Assembly: GCA_900319645.1 (NCBI GenBank)
Contig: ONPG01000007.1
Location: 31,705 to 95,704, forward strand
DNA length: 64,000 bases
Direction: 5' to 3'
From: an uncultured Bacteroidales bacterium
GTDB lineage: Bacteria; Bacteroidota; Bacteroidia; Bacteroidales; Paludibacteraceae
This document shows positions 26,201 to 33,735 of this stretch, piece after piece; position 1 is the first letter of the stretch; each line of letters opens with the position of its first letter. A program made the position numbers and the translations under genes. The notes beneath the pieces were generated by a model that saw only the letters and a program-made list of their open reading frames with translations, did not search any database and had not been told where the DNA came from.

Positions 26201-26569
26201 ATTCCCTTTTGCTCCATTCGTGTTGTTCCGCCCGTTTTGTCCGTGTCTCATCTGAACGTGTGCGTTTCTGCGGGCGCGTATTTCTTCCGTACTTGGAGTC
26301 GTTTGGTCTGTTACCACAAAACGTCCGTCTTTTTGTTCTTCGGCTATTCGTCCGTCTTTGGTCACCCAATAGGAGTACACCTCATCGCCCATTTGGCGCA
26401 AGAGTATTTCCTCGCCGCTCTGATACTCTCCGTAGCTGCTTTCCGCTCCGCTCTTATCCTCTCCGTAGTAGCCTGCGAGTATTTTGGTTTGCCATCCCGG
26501 GTAAGCTGGTACTCCCCAAGCGTTTATGCCCAATATAAGAGCGATGCCTGTCAATAATATCTTTTTCAT
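23141..26569 (-). CDS. Large secreted M6-family metalloprotease (paralogue)
   Basis: 1142 residues with signal peptide (ILLTGIALILGINAWG). The N-terminal region begins VPAYPGWQTK. The zinc site CHEFGHVLGLPDYYD lies near residue 341, with a Met-turn-like WSAMDYGSYNNNG downstream. One InlB-type repeat (EGCDQYTFAGWWTAP) and the beta modules TWQSVKDGGQYVKDNQGVQV and VFAGKNGAKLGSSKANG repeat those of the adjacent protease. The shared terminal motif FIKNGVLYIRYKGTMYNVQG is followed by a 15-residue tail (RWTMDNGQWTMDK) read from the 9-nt repeat. It probably arose with its neighbour by tandem duplication and is transcribed from 26604-26634. Confidence 0.9.
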   Translation of the reverse strand: MKKILLTGIALILGINAWGVPAYPGWQTKILAGYYGEDKSGAESSYGEYQSGEEILLRQMGDEVYSYWVTKDGRIAEEQKDGRFVVTDQTTPSTEEIRARRNAHVQMRHGQNGRNNTNGAKGNGANGRMYMPMGPGNPIQPERVLVLLVEYQDVRFQAENGKYDFWKSFNQPGYDYNGATGSVADYFDAQSNGQYLPIFDVYGPFTLPHDVAYYGEEGTKDDEVYHDMYTADLVTDAVDAAEAAGCDFSLYDANNDGYVDIVYLLFAGKGQAAGGSSATIWPHNGRLYSQLDYGFTHGTSGYYANKWYLGIDNLPTFDGKTINNYVCSAELQGNGDRSGIGTPCHEFGHVLGLPDYYDTQYGENSKNGITPGEWSAMDYGSYNNNGNTPPNYSIFDKYYLGWATPRFLGKNEQANGRMGIGYGNGYQISGGNSLVAYSDPGTVYYIENRQKEGWDSYLPGHGMIVWKVQFDQTTWEYNEVNNTTGAPRCTIVPADGKTSGYGTSSDAFPGTRNPVTEFTPFAGCAITDIYEAGGRVGFKYNGGTEQYLFVYEASGIHCSAPEANITSLDYNLNMTFVPETGYSLADASCWEVYMGKEKLVYGTGFTYDEESHLMNIPAVKDHIVIIAHAWKELTWIAEDTVCARTLAINDWINAPYLVKACEGRAFIGWTPEEHYRSETQAPELVNNYETVGDTCVFYAVYGTKKGDYAEWARVQFATAEADGSDVSEKIGSIVESATNIASYSGTKVFAGKNGAKLGSSKANGNMTITLEKTVRTSEIKIEACKYGNDASSISLSVNGGTAFGTTETLSEEMNYIYFRTEEPMEIESITIQATQRAYIGSMMLFNETLYGDYDYRCSIEPVTIRFFDGEEEISNQQLQEGDIAEVPEAPEGCDQYTFAGWWTAPLAQDNTTAHEWVSDFTVTQAQDYFAVYSLPTTGEDPEPQETEYVFSDAKWTEPSGTWQSVKDGGQYVKDNQGVQVATGSSGAGTVTKTEMSDVRRVVVNYCTNASKGAGEIVFRVGESEKTLAVTKTGGTSLRDLSCDFDHASGKVSIVVNCATNSIYIHSVSIVCGVEAEQITYYTTMPECEQLGTSVEKVEGDEVRGTKFIKNGVLYIRYKGTMYNVQGEKVRWTMDNGQWTMDK

Positions 26570-26603
26570 CTGCCAAATATAATCTTTCCTGCAAATTTGG
26601 CTG

Positions 26604-26634
26604 CAAAGTTACAAAAAAAAATCGACATACACAA
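26604..26634 (-). promoter_or_regulatory. Promoter of the M6 protease pair
   Basis: TTGT, 19 bp, TAACTTTG on the minus strand, about 35 bp before the start codon. Confidence 0.8.
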
Positions 26635-26679
26635 ATGTGTATGCTACTTTTCTCAATTTTCTTTCATTTTTCGTTACAT

Positions 26680-27130
26680 TCCTGTCCTCCGTTCCCTCCC
26701 GTTTCCCCTCCCTTTCCCTTCCCATCCCTCCCTCCGTTCCTTTCCGTTTCCTCCTTTCCTGTCCCTCCCTTCCTGTCCCTCCCTCCCGTTGTAGGCTGGC
26801 CTCTGTCTATATATTAAGCGGGATGCGATCCCGCTTCCCTCCCTATGCAATCCCGCTTCCCTCCCTATGCAATCCCGCTTCCCTCCGCTCCTCCTAATTG
26901 TCTTTAATTGTCTTTAATTGTTGACCTCAAAAAATTCGCCCAATTCGCTTAATTCGCCGTTTGTTCCTTTTATGCCCCCCCAACCAACCCCAATTCGTTG
27001 GTTAAAATAGCGTGATTATAGCGTGATTATAGCGTTATTATAGCGTGATTAGCGGCTCGCTAAGGGCTCACAATCCCTCTTCCAAGCCCCTTTTTTAGCC
27101 CTTTTTCCATATAGCTTCCACTCCGTTTCC
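26680..27130. repeat. Pyrimidine-rich and tandem-repeat intergenic region
   Basis: 26680-26800 is CCCTCCCTTTCC-rich. 26816-26886 has three units of AT(G)C(G/A)ATCCCGCTTCCCTCC. 26895-26926 has AATTGTCTTT units, and 27003-27052 has four units of TAGCGTGATTA. No gene is supported in either direction. Confidence 0.8.
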
Positions 27131-27151
27131 GACTGATTTTTTCACTTTTTC

Positions 27152-27182
27152 TTGCATATCTCAAAAAAAAGCAGTAATTTTG
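27152..27182 (+). promoter_or_regulatory. Promoter of tsaD
   Basis: TTGC, 19 bp, TAATTTTG, followed by the ATG 22 bp later. Confidence 0.85.
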
Positions 27183-27203
27183 CACCCGCAAATCAAAAAA
27201 ACA

Positions 27204-28361
27204 ATGATTAATACTCAATCAACCATATCCTCAGACTCGCAACATCCTTCCTCCCTCCCTGCGGGGGAGGGCTGGGGTGGGGCTTGCATCCTCGCCATCG
27301 AATCCTCGTGCGACGACACTTCTGCCGCCGTCATCATTGATGGTGTTCTCCGCAGTAACGTCATCGCCTCGCAGAAAGTGCATGAGGAGTTCGGAGGCGT
27401 AGTGCCCGAACTCGCCAGCCGTGCACACCAGCAGAATATCCTTCCCGTGGTGGACACCGCGCTCAAAAGGGCGGGCATCACAGCACAAGACCTCTCCGCC
27501 ATCGCGTTCACACGCGGTCCCGGACTGCTCGGCTCACTCCTCGTCGGCACTTCTTTCGCAAAAGGCTTGGCTCTCTCGCTCCATATCCCTCTTATCGACG
27601 TCAACCATCTGCAGGGGCATGTCCTTGCCCATTTCGTCGAACCCTCTGAGGAACTCAAAGCCGCCACGCCCTCTTTGCAGCCTTTCGCAGGACAACAACT
27701 CGCCCATCCCTCTTTCCCCTTCCTCTGTCTGCTCGTCTCAGGTGGTAACAGCCAGATTGTCCTTGTCAAGGCATACAACGACATGCAGATCATCGGACAG
27801 ACCATCGACGATGCCGCGGGCGAAGCCTTCGACAAATGTGCGAAAGTCCTCGGTCTCCCGTATCCCGGTGGACCCTGGATTGACAAACTGGCGAAACTCG
27901 GCGATCCGACCAAATATCCCTTCGCCAAACCCAATATCCCCGGCTACGATTACTCTTTCTCCGGACTCAAGACCTCTTTCCTCTATACCCTTCGCGACAT
28001 GCTCCGCGAACATCATCTCGAGACCATTGACCAACTGGCGGAAGTCGTTCCCAACCTCCGTGAAGACATGTGTGCTTCCCTTCAAGCAACTGTTGTGGAT
28101 ATACTCATGCGCAAACTCCGCAAAGCAGCCAAAGACCTGAATATCAACCAAGTCGCCGTGGCAGGAGGTGTCTCCGCCAATAGTGCCCTTCGTCAGGCGT
28201 TTATCGACTACGGCAAACGCTATCACGCCGAGGTCTTTATCCCGCCTTTCTCCTTCACGACGGACAATGCCGCGATGGTATGCCAGACGGGTTACTTCAA
28301 GTACCTCGACCACGATTTCTGTGCAATAGATGAAGTCCCCTTCGCCAAAACCACCATCTGA
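27204..28361 (+). CDS. tsaD: tRNA N6-threonylcarbamoyladenosine synthase subunit TsaD
   Basis: Transfers the threonylcarbamoyl group to A37 of ANN-decoding tRNAs together with TsaB/TsaE. The core starts ILAIESSCDDTSAAVI; the metal-binding VNHLQGHVLAH, LLVSGGNSQIV, DDAAGEAFDKCAKVLGLPYPGG and AGGVSANSALR are all intact. About 35 residues precede the usual start. Residues about 12-26 (SSLPAGEGWGGA) are encoded by a GGGAGGG-type repeat. The ATG at 27204 is preferred over a TTG inside the -7 box. The gene leads directly into the exosortase-like gene (5 bp apart). Confidence 0.95.
   Translation: MINTQSTISSDSQHPSSLPAGEGWGGACILAIESSCDDTSAAVIIDGVLRSNVIASQKVHEEFGGVVPELASRAHQQNILPVVDTALKRAGITAQDLSAIAFTRGPGLLGSLLVGTSFAKGLALSLHIPLIDVNHLQGHVLAHFVEPSEELKAATPSLQPFAGQQLAHPSFPFLCLLVSGGNSQIVLVKAYNDMQIIGQTIDDAAGEAFDKCAKVLGLPYPGGPWIDKLAKLGDPTKYPFAKPNIPGYDYSFSGLKTSFLYTLRDMLREHHLETIDQLAEVVPNLREDMCASLQATVVDILMRKLRKAAKDLNINQVAVAGGVSANSALRQAFIDYGKRYHAEVFIPPFSFTTDNAAMVCQTGYFKYLDHDFCAIDEVPFAKTTI
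27240..27283. repeat. GGGAGGG-type repeat in the tsaD N-terminus
   Basis: CCTTCCTCCCTCCC-TGCGG-GGGAGGGCTGGGGTGGGG, read in frame as SSLPAGEGWGG before the conserved ILAIESSCDDTS. Confidence 0.85.
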
Positions 28362-28366
28362 AAATT

Positions 28367-29005
28367 GTGAATGTCAAATCCTACAAAGAAGCCCTGCGTC
28401 CATACCGGGATGTGATCATCTTTATGCTGACGCTTTTCGCCGTGAACTACTTCTGGAAGTTCACCGTCTCCGGCGATGAGTTCGACGAGCAGGTCACCTG
28501 GTTCGGACTTGATATCACAGCTCCCTTTGAGTTCATGGCACGCCATGTCGCCTCGGCGGTCTATTGGCTTGTCTCGCTCTTCCGGGACGACGTCACACTC
28601 ATTAGCGACCACACCATCCGTTTCCCCAACGGAGTTGGCACAACCATCGTTTGGGGCTGTTCCGGCCTCAAGCAGATGTTCATCTGGACGTTCCTCATAC
28701 TCACCATCTGTGACGTCCGCAAAGCCGACAAGGCTAAATCGCCAATTACCGATCACCAATTACCGATCACTAATCCTAAATCTTCCCTCCTTCTCCACAA
28801 ACTCTGGTTCATACCGCTCGGATGGATCTGTTGCTATGCCTTTAACATCCTGCGTATTTTCCTGATAACCATACTGATAGAGGACTATCCCACGTGGTTT
28901 AATTTCCTCCACGATTACCTCTTCAAGTACGCTTTCTACGGCATGCTTTTCCTGCTTTGGGTCGTATTTATAGAAAAAATCCGCCCCTCGCAAGAGACGG
29001 ATTGA
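28367..29005 (+). CDS. Exosortase/archaeosortase-family membrane protein (XrtF-like)
   Basis: 212 residues with about five membrane helices. Exosortases are membrane cysteine transpeptidases that process C-terminal sorting tags. The expected residues are visible: Cys98 in WGCSGLKQMF, Arg163 in NILRIF and His182 in NFLHDY. The start is GTG at 28367, five bases after the tsaD stop; no in-frame ATG is near. Residues about 123-143 (AKSPITDHQLPITNPKSSL) lie in a loop between helices and are encoded by a CCAATTACCGATCA-type repeat. No PEP-CTERM-like target gene is obvious here, so its substrate is unknown. Confidence 0.82.
   Translation: MNVKSYKEALRPYRDVIIFMLTLFAVNYFWKFTVSGDEFDEQVTWFGLDITAPFEFMARHVASAVYWLVSLFRDDVTLISDHTIRFPNGVGTTIVWGCSGLKQMFIWTFLILTICDVRKADKAKSPITDHQLPITNPKSSLLLHKLWFIPLGWICCYAFNILRIFLITILIEDYPTWFNFLHDYLFKYAFYGMLFLLWVVFIEKIRPSQETD
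28735..28795. repeat. CCAATTACCGATCA repeat in the exosortase-like gene
   Basis: Units CCAATTACCGATCA, CCAATTACCGATCA, CTAATCC, related to the ACCAATTCCCAATC arrays of uvrA and the antiporter gene. Confidence 0.8.
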
Positions 29006-29086
29006 TATCCTTTATTACGCCAAATCACTATTGTCCCAATAGTATCTATCCTCACTTCCTTTAGTGGATGGAGGACAGCCTCGGCG

Positions 29087-30109
29087 TTACCTGTACTTCG
29101 TTTCTGTACAATCGCCTAAGATCGACAGGTACGATTCGTACCGGCTGATAGCTATCTCGTCGTGCTCCACGGCATCAATAACCGCGCAGCCCGGCTCGTT
29201 GGTGTGTGTGCAGTTTCCGAAACGGCACTCGCTGCTTTTCCGGAAGATCTCACGGAAGAAATGACCCACTTCTTCTTTTTCAAAATCAATCGTCCCGAAT
29301 CCCTTGATTCCCGGCGTGTCAATCAGCCAGCCATGAATACCGTCCTTTGTACTTGGTACTTGGTCACTTAGTCCCTTGTACTCGTACATTTCCGAGAAAG
29401 TGGTGGTGTGCATACCTTTGTCGTGTGCGTCGGAAATCTTTCCCGTCCGTGTCATCTCTTTGCCGAACAAAGCGTTCAGTAATGTGGACTTGCCGACGCC
29501 CGAGTTGCCGGATAGCAAGGTCACTTTTCCTTCTAACAAACCCGGTAATTCGGACACCTCTATGTCTCCGGATATGGCAGACATCGCTAATGTCTGATAA
29601 CCAATACTTTCGTATAATTGGCGCAACTCTTCCAACTTTGCCAACTCGTCCTCCGTGAGCAGATCGGTCTTGTTGAAAATCAGTACTGCCGGTACGCGAT
29701 AAGCCTCGCAGGTCGCTAAGAATCGGTCAATAAACGTAGTGCTTGTCTGCGGATGATTGACCGTGACAATCAAAGCCACCTGGTCGATGTTTGCTGCCAG
29801 GATATGGCTCTCTTTGCTCAGGTTGGTGGACTTGCGGATGATATAGTTCCGCCGCTCTTCCACATCCGTAATCCAATAAACACCATTGTCCTTTGTCCAT
29901 TGTCCTTTGTCCTTTGTCCATCGTCCATCGTCCTTTGTCCCTTGTCCTTGGTCACTTAGTACCTTCACAAAGTCTCCAACGGCCACAGGATTAGTACTAC
30001 GAATACCCCGGATGCGGAAATTGCCTTTTACATGGCATTCCACATCCTGCCCGTCGTCCAGCCGGACGACGTAGCTGCTACCCGTTGACTTAATGACGAG
30101 ACCTCTCAA
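29087..30109 (-). CDS. rsgA: Small-subunit-dependent GTPase RsgA with two repeat insertions
   Basis: Circularly permuted GTPase of 30S maturation. The N-terminal OB fold (CHVKGNFRIRG, NPVAVGDFV) is followed by a permuted G domain: FNKTDLL (G4), LSGNSGVGKSTLLN (G1), HTTTFSEM and DTPGIKGFG (G3). A zinc finger follows (CRFGNCTHTNEPGC). Residues about 50-76 (GQGTKDDGRWTKDKGQWTKD) and 241-256 (GLSDQVPSTKDG) are encoded by 9-nt TTTGTCCAT and TTGGTCACT repeats and break OB-fold and switch-adjacent loops. Downstream of frr in the pyrH-frr-rsgA order. Confidence 0.95.
   Translation of the reverse strand: MRGLVIKSTGSSYVVRLDDGQDVECHVKGNFRIRGIRSTNPVAVGDFVKVLSDQGQGTKDDGRWTKDKGQWTKDNGVYWITDVEERRNYIIRKSTNLSKESHILAANIDQVALIVTVNHPQTSTTFIDRFLATCEAYRVPAVLIFNKTDLLTEDELAKLEELRQLYESIGYQTLAMSAISGDIEVSELPGLLEGKVTLLSGNSGVGKSTLLNALFGKEMTRTGKISDAHDKGMHTTTFSEMYEYKGLSDQVPSTKDGIHGWLIDTPGIKGFGTIDFEKEEVGHFFREIFRKSSECRFGNCTHTNEPGCAVIDAVEHDEIAISRYESYLSILGDCTETKYR
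29343..29390. repeat. TTGGTACTTGGTCACTT repeat in rsgA
   Basis: CTTTGTACTTGGTACTTGGT followed by CACTTAGTCCCTTGTACTCGTAC, read in frame as YKGLSDQVPSTKD. Confidence 0.8.
29884..29958. repeat. TTTGTCCAT 9-nt repeat in rsgA
   Basis: Eight or so units of TTTGTCCAT, TGTCCTTTG and CGTCCATCG. The unit length of 9 keeps the frame; same family as 23131-23226. Confidence 0.9.
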
Positions 30110-30117
30110 TATAGTGA

Positions 30118-30302
30118 CGATCGATTATTATTTACGATTTGACGATTTACGATTTACGATTGATTGACGATTTACCGCTTCGCGGGATTGACGATTTATG
30201 CGAACAATCGAACAATTATTTCAATGGAACAATAACTCGTACCTCGTCAATCGTCCAATCGTCAATAGATTCGTACCTCGTCAATCGTCCAATCGTCAAT
30301 CT
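30118..30302. repeat. ACGATTT / GTCCAATC repeat cluster between frr and rsgA
   Basis: GACGATTTACGATTTACGATT units (30125-30200) and two copies of ACCTCGTCAATCGTCCAATC near 30241-30300 fill the whole gap. The related array 63062-63098 lies before the tRNA genes. Confidence 0.85.
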
Positions 30303-30865
30303 TATACTGTCATAATCTCTTTCTCCTTGGCGGCGTAGAGAGCTTCCACCTTGGCGATGTACTTGTCGTGTACTTTCTGGATGTCCTCTTCGGCGTCTTT
30401 CTCCACGTCCTCGCTCAGACCGTTCTTGACGAGTTTCTTGAACTCCTCAATCGCGTCACGGCGGGCGTTACGGATCGACATCTTGGCATTCTCCGTCTCT
30501 GCCTTACATTGTTTGCAGAGCTCACGACGACGTTCCTCGGTCAGCGGCGGCAGAATCAAACGGATCGTCTCGCCGTTGTTGGAGGGAGCCAGACCGATGT
30601 TCGAGTTGATGATGGCGCGCTCTATCTCGCTGATGAGTTTCTTCTCCCACGGTGTGATGGCAATTGTGCGGGCGTCTGGAGTGGTTACCGTGGCGCAACT
30701 GCTCAACGGCGACATCGTCCCGTAGTAGTCAATCTTGATCGGATCCAAGATACGAGGGTTGGCTTTGCCGGCACGTATATGTTGGAGCGTGTCGTCCAGG
30801 TGTGCTACGGCATTCTGCATCTGCTCTTCGGCTGCAGTTTCATACAATTCTAATTCGTCGTTCAT
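30302..30865 (-). CDS. frr: Ribosome recycling factor
   Basis: Splits post-termination ribosomes with EF-G. 187 residues, normal length, no insertion. Family signatures: [68 protein letters not shown], and the C-terminal helix [21 protein letters not shown]. Placed after pyrH and separated from it by a repeat-filled gap of 140 bp. Confidence 0.97.
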   Translation of the reverse strand: MNDELELYETAAEEQMQNAVAHLDDTLQHIRAGKANPRILDPIKIDYYGTMSPLSSCATVTTPDARTIAITPWEKKLISEIERAIINSNIGLAPSNNGETIRLILPPLTEERRRELCKQCKAETENAKMSIRNARRDAIEEFKKLVKNGLSEDVEKDAEEDIQKVHDKYIAKVEALYAAKEKEIMTV

Positions 30866-30883
30866 AATATTTTTTGGATTAAG

Positions 30884-31008
30884 GATTGCAAGCTTTGCTT
30901 GCTAAAGGAATAAGGAATAAAGACTAAAATGTTTAGTATAGTCGTAGCCGTTATGTCTTTACTCTTTCAGCGAAGCGGTCTTTACTCTTTTAGCGAAGCG
31001 GTCTATTA
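30884..31008. repeat. TCTTTCAGCGAAGCGG repeat between pyrH and frr
   Basis: Ends with two units of TCTTTACTCTTTCAGCGAAG-type sequence that touch the pyrH stop codon. Its left part GGATTAAGGA...GCAAGC recurs at 31726-31750. Confidence 0.85.
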
Positions 31009-31710
31009 AGGTTTGACCAGCGTTCCTATCTGCTCTCCGTTAATGACTTTTTCCAGGTTGCCTGCCTTGTCCATGTTGAACACATAGATCGGCATACCGT
31101 TCTCTTTGCACATAACGGTTGCGGTCTGGTCCATCACTTTCAGTCCGCGGCTGATCACCTCGTCGTAAGTGATCTCCGTGAACTTGGTGGCTGTCGGGTC
31201 TTTCTCCGGGTCAGCGGTATAGATGCCGTCCACACGGGTTCCTTTGAGCATCACATCGGCTTTGATCTCCAGCGCACGCAGACTCGAACCGGTATCTGTC
31301 GTGAAATAAGGAGCACCTGTTCCGCCGGCAAGGATCACCACATTGCCTTTCTCCAACAACCGTTGGGCTTTCGCCGGGCTGTAGAAATCGCCTATCGGTT
31401 CCATACGGATGGATGTCAGTACGCGTACCTGCTGGCCGATACTTTCCAATGCCGATGCCAATGCCAGGGCATTGATCACCGTCGCCAGCATACCCATCTG
31501 GTCACCTTTGACGCGGTCGAAACCTTTCTGTGCACCCGACAAACCGCGGAAGATGTTTCCGCCGCCGATGACGATACCTATCTGCACACCTTTCTCTGCG
31601 ATAGCTTTGATCTGCTCGGCGTATTCCGCCAAATGTGCTGTATCTATTCCCTGCTTGTTGGCTCCTGCCAAACTCTCGCCGGATAATTTCAATAAAATGC
31701 GTTTGAACAT
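31006..31710 (-). CDS. pyrH: UMP kinase
   Basis: Phosphorylates UMP to UDP; hexameric bacterial type of the amino-acid-kinase fold. 234 residues. Motifs: ILLKLSGESLAG, IGIVIGGGNIFRG, DQMGMLATVINALAL, VILAGGTGAPYFTTDTG and YTADPEKDPTATKF. No insertion. Lies downstream of the carbonic-anhydrase-like gene, with a repeat in the gap, and upstream of frr. Confidence 0.97.
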   Translation of the reverse strand: MFKRILLKLSGESLAGANKQGIDTAHLAEYAEQIKAIAEKGVQIGIVIGGGNIFRGLSGAQKGFDRVKGDQMGMLATVINALALASALESIGQQVRVLTSIRMEPIGDFYSPAKAQRLLEKGNVVILAGGTGAPYFTTDTGSSLRALEIKADVMLKGTRVDGIYTADPEKDPTATKFTEITYDEVISRGLKVMDQTATVMCKENGMPIYVFNMDKAGNLEKVINGEQIGTLVKP

Positions 31711-31725
31711 AATGTTTTTATTGGA

Positions 31726-31805
31726 TTAAGGACCGCAAGCTATGCTTGCTAAAATGTCTTTACTCTTTCAGCGAAGCGGTCTTTACTCTTTTAGCGTAGC
31801 GGTCT
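31726..31805. repeat. TCTTTCAGCGAAGCGG repeat before pyrH
   Basis: GGATTAAGGACCGCAAGC, then TCTTTACTCTTTCAGCGAAG-type units as in 30884-31008. The repeat ends at the stop codon of the carbonic-anhydrase-like gene. Confidence 0.85.
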
Positions 31806-32328
31806 ATTTGTACCAACTCGCGTACATGGCGTAGTTGTTGGCGATGGTTTTGTTTATCTCCTCTATCTGCGCAGGGTCGGCTTTTTTGATAAACTTAGCC
31901 GGCACACCGCCCCAGACTTCGTGCGGACCTATCTGCGTACCTTTGAGTACCAGCGCGCCTGCCGCTACGATGGCGCCTTCGCCCACATGTGCGCCATCCA
32001 ACAGGGTAGAGCCCATGCCGATAAGCGCGTAGTCGTCCACATCGGCGCCGTGGATCGTCACGTTGTGTCCCACCGACACATAATTACCCAGTGTGATGGT
32101 CGATTTTTTGTAGAGCGTGTGCAGCACGGCGCCATCCTGGATGTTACAATGTTTGCCGATGGTGATCGTGTTCACATCGCCGCGCAACACGGCGTTGAAC
32201 CACAGACTTGTGCCTTCGCCCACCGTCACATCGCCGACGACCGTGGCGTTCTCCGCCATAAACACGTCGTCAGCAATGCGTGGTACTAACAATTCACCAT
32301 TACGGTTAATAGATTTAACTAATGCCAT
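31804..32328 (-). CDS. Gamma-class carbonic-anhydrase-like hexapeptide protein
   Basis: 174 residues forming a left-handed beta-helix of hexapeptide units (VVGDVTVGEGTSLWFNAVLRGD, then TITIGKHCNIQDGAVLH). Putative zinc histidines are in DGAVLH and VSVGHNVTIHG. Proteins of this YrdA/PaaY type are often annotated as carbonic anhydrases, but many lack proven activity. It stands between tpiA and pyrH, separated by repeats from both. Confidence 0.88.
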   Translation of the reverse strand: MALVKSINRNGELLVPRIADDVFMAENATVVGDVTVGEGTSLWFNAVLRGDVNTITIGKHCNIQDGAVLHTLYKKSTITLGNYVSVGHNVTIHGADVDDYALIGMGSTLLDGAHVGEGAIVAAGALVLKGTQIGPHEVWGGVPAKFIKKADPAQIEEINKTIANNYAMYASWYK

Positions 32329-32390
32329 TTAGTCTTTTGTCTTTTAGCGTAAGCGGTCTTTTGTCTTTTAGCGCAGTGGTCTATTATCGT
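32328..32390. repeat. TCTTTTGTCTTTTAGCG repeat between tpiA and the next gene
   Basis: Two units of GTCTTTTGTCTTTTAGCG(T/C)A followed by GCGGTCT and GTGGTCT. Same family as 30884-31008. Confidence 0.85.
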
Positions 32391-33133
32391 GCCGCGATAA
32401 TTGCCAGGAATTTCTCTGCTACCAGCGCTGCTCCGCCGATCAGACCGCCGTCAATGTCCGGGCAAGCGAACAGCTCGGCTGCGTTCTTCTCGTTGCAGCT
32501 TCCGCCGTACAGGATCGTCGTGTCCTCGGCTGCCTCTTTGCCGTATTTCTCAGCTACCAGGCTGCGGATATAGGCGTGAATCTCCTCTGCTTGTGCAGGA
32601 GTAGCGGTCAATCCTGTTCCAATGGCCCATACGGGTTCGTAAGCCAGCGTGATCTGCTTCCACTCCTCGGCGCTCAGACCGAATACCGAACCTTCCAACT
32701 GTGCTTTCACTACCTCGTTCTGCTTGCCGGCCTCGCGCTCCTCTTTCACCTCGCCGATGCAGAAGATTACTTTCAGACCGTTAGCCAGAGCCAGACGCAC
32801 TTTCTCTGCCAGCATCTCATAGCTCTCTGCGTAGTACTGACGACGCTCCGAGTGACCCAGAATCACGTATTCTGCGCCCGTGGATTTCACCATTTCTGCG
32901 CTCACCTCGCCCGTGTAAGCACCCTTCTCGTGGTCTGCGCAGTTCTCTGCTGCCACTTTGATAGCCGAGCCTTTGAGCAACTCAGCTACGGTAGCCAGAT
33001 GAATAAACGGCGTACCGATCACTACGGCGCAATTCGGGTTCTTTACTGCTTCTTTCAACTCGGTAGCCAGAGCTACACCTTCCTGCAGGTTCTTGTTCAT
33101 TTTCCAGTTACCTGCAACCATTCTTGTTCTCAT
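32384..33133 (-). CDS. tpiA: Triosephosphate isomerase
   Basis: Interconverts dihydroxyacetone phosphate and glyceraldehyde 3-phosphate in glycolysis. 249 residues from the ATG at 33131-33133, which places [13 protein letters not shown] at the usual start. The catalytic His ([11 protein letters not shown]), Glu ([12 protein letters not shown]) and the phosphate loop ([11 protein letters not shown], then [10 protein letters not shown]) are intact. A frame extending 48 codons upstream runs through the promoter and is rejected. No insertion. Confidence 0.97.
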   Translation of the reverse strand: MRTRMVAGNWKMNKNLQEGVALATELKEAVKNPNCAVVIGTPFIHLATVAELLKGSAIKVAAENCADHEKGAYTGEVSAEMVKSTGAEYVILGHSERRQYYAESYEMLAEKVRLALANGLKVIFCIGEVKEEREAGKQNEVVKAQLEGSVFGLSAEEWKQITLAYEPVWAIGTGLTATPAQAEEIHAYIRSLVAEKYGKEAAEDTTILYGGSCNEKNAAELFACPDIDGGLIGGAALVAEKFLAIIAAR

Positions 33134-33246
33134 TGTTGTATATTTTTTTGTTGTTAACTTCGTGAAACAATCTGTATATGTCAGTCTATCAGGTGTTTGC
33201 GTCTGTTTTCTCCGCTTGGCGACACGCCAAAACACCTTTGCGAGTG

Positions 33247-33277
33247 CAAAGGTAGTATTTTTTTTCGACATATGCAA
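33247..33277 (-). promoter_or_regulatory. Promoter of tpiA
   Basis: TTGC, 19 bp, TACCTTTG on the minus strand, about 110 bp before the ATG. The leader carries no evident gene. Confidence 0.85.
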
Positions 33278-33735
33278 GAAAAATCCTCAATTTGTGTGAC
33301 TTTTTACCTTTTTTTTCAGGACTTGCGGTATTGGCATCGTACTGGCACGTACAGGATGCGAACGTAATGCGAACGACATAGCCTCGAGATACCCGCGAGA
33401 ATGGTTAACGGACCACTAAGAATGACTAAGAACAACTAACGGTCGCGTTCGGCAAATGGGTCGCAAAGGCCATACCGCTCCGCTAAATGGCAGGTGCGAC
33501 CATTGCCTCCGCTCTCCCCACAAATTAAAATTTGCGGGGGCCCCATAGAGTACTAAAGTTACGGCAAATGGATCGCAAAGATAAAAAAAGTACATGACCA
33601 TATTGACCATATTGACCGTTTTGGGGGAGAAACGGTCAAAACGGTCAAAACGGTCAGAACAAAAAATGTACGTGAAAAAAAAGCGCGGGGCAATAAATGC
33701 TCCGCGTTTGAAAAAATATGATATCTCAAATGGTT
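33278..33735. other. Intergenic region with tandem CGGTCAAAA units
   Basis: About 460 bp with no gene. It contains an inverted repeat CCCCACAAATT/AATTTGCGGGG (33518-33540) and tandem AACGGTCAA units (33625-33660), the latter similar in style to the AACTGTCAA units at 4008-4032. Confidence 0.65.

Noticed and set aside
26680-26890. Proline/serine-rich frames in the CCCTCC region
   Set aside because: Low-complexity translation of pyrimidine repeats, no start context and no similarity in other frames.
33134-33277. 48-codon extension of TpiA
   Set aside because: It would start within the -33 box and lacks family similarity; the standard start is at 33131-33133.
33518-33540. CCCCACAAATT/AATTTGCGGGG as a terminator for an unseen gene
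   Set aside because: No upstream gene on either strand ends nearby and no T-run follows.
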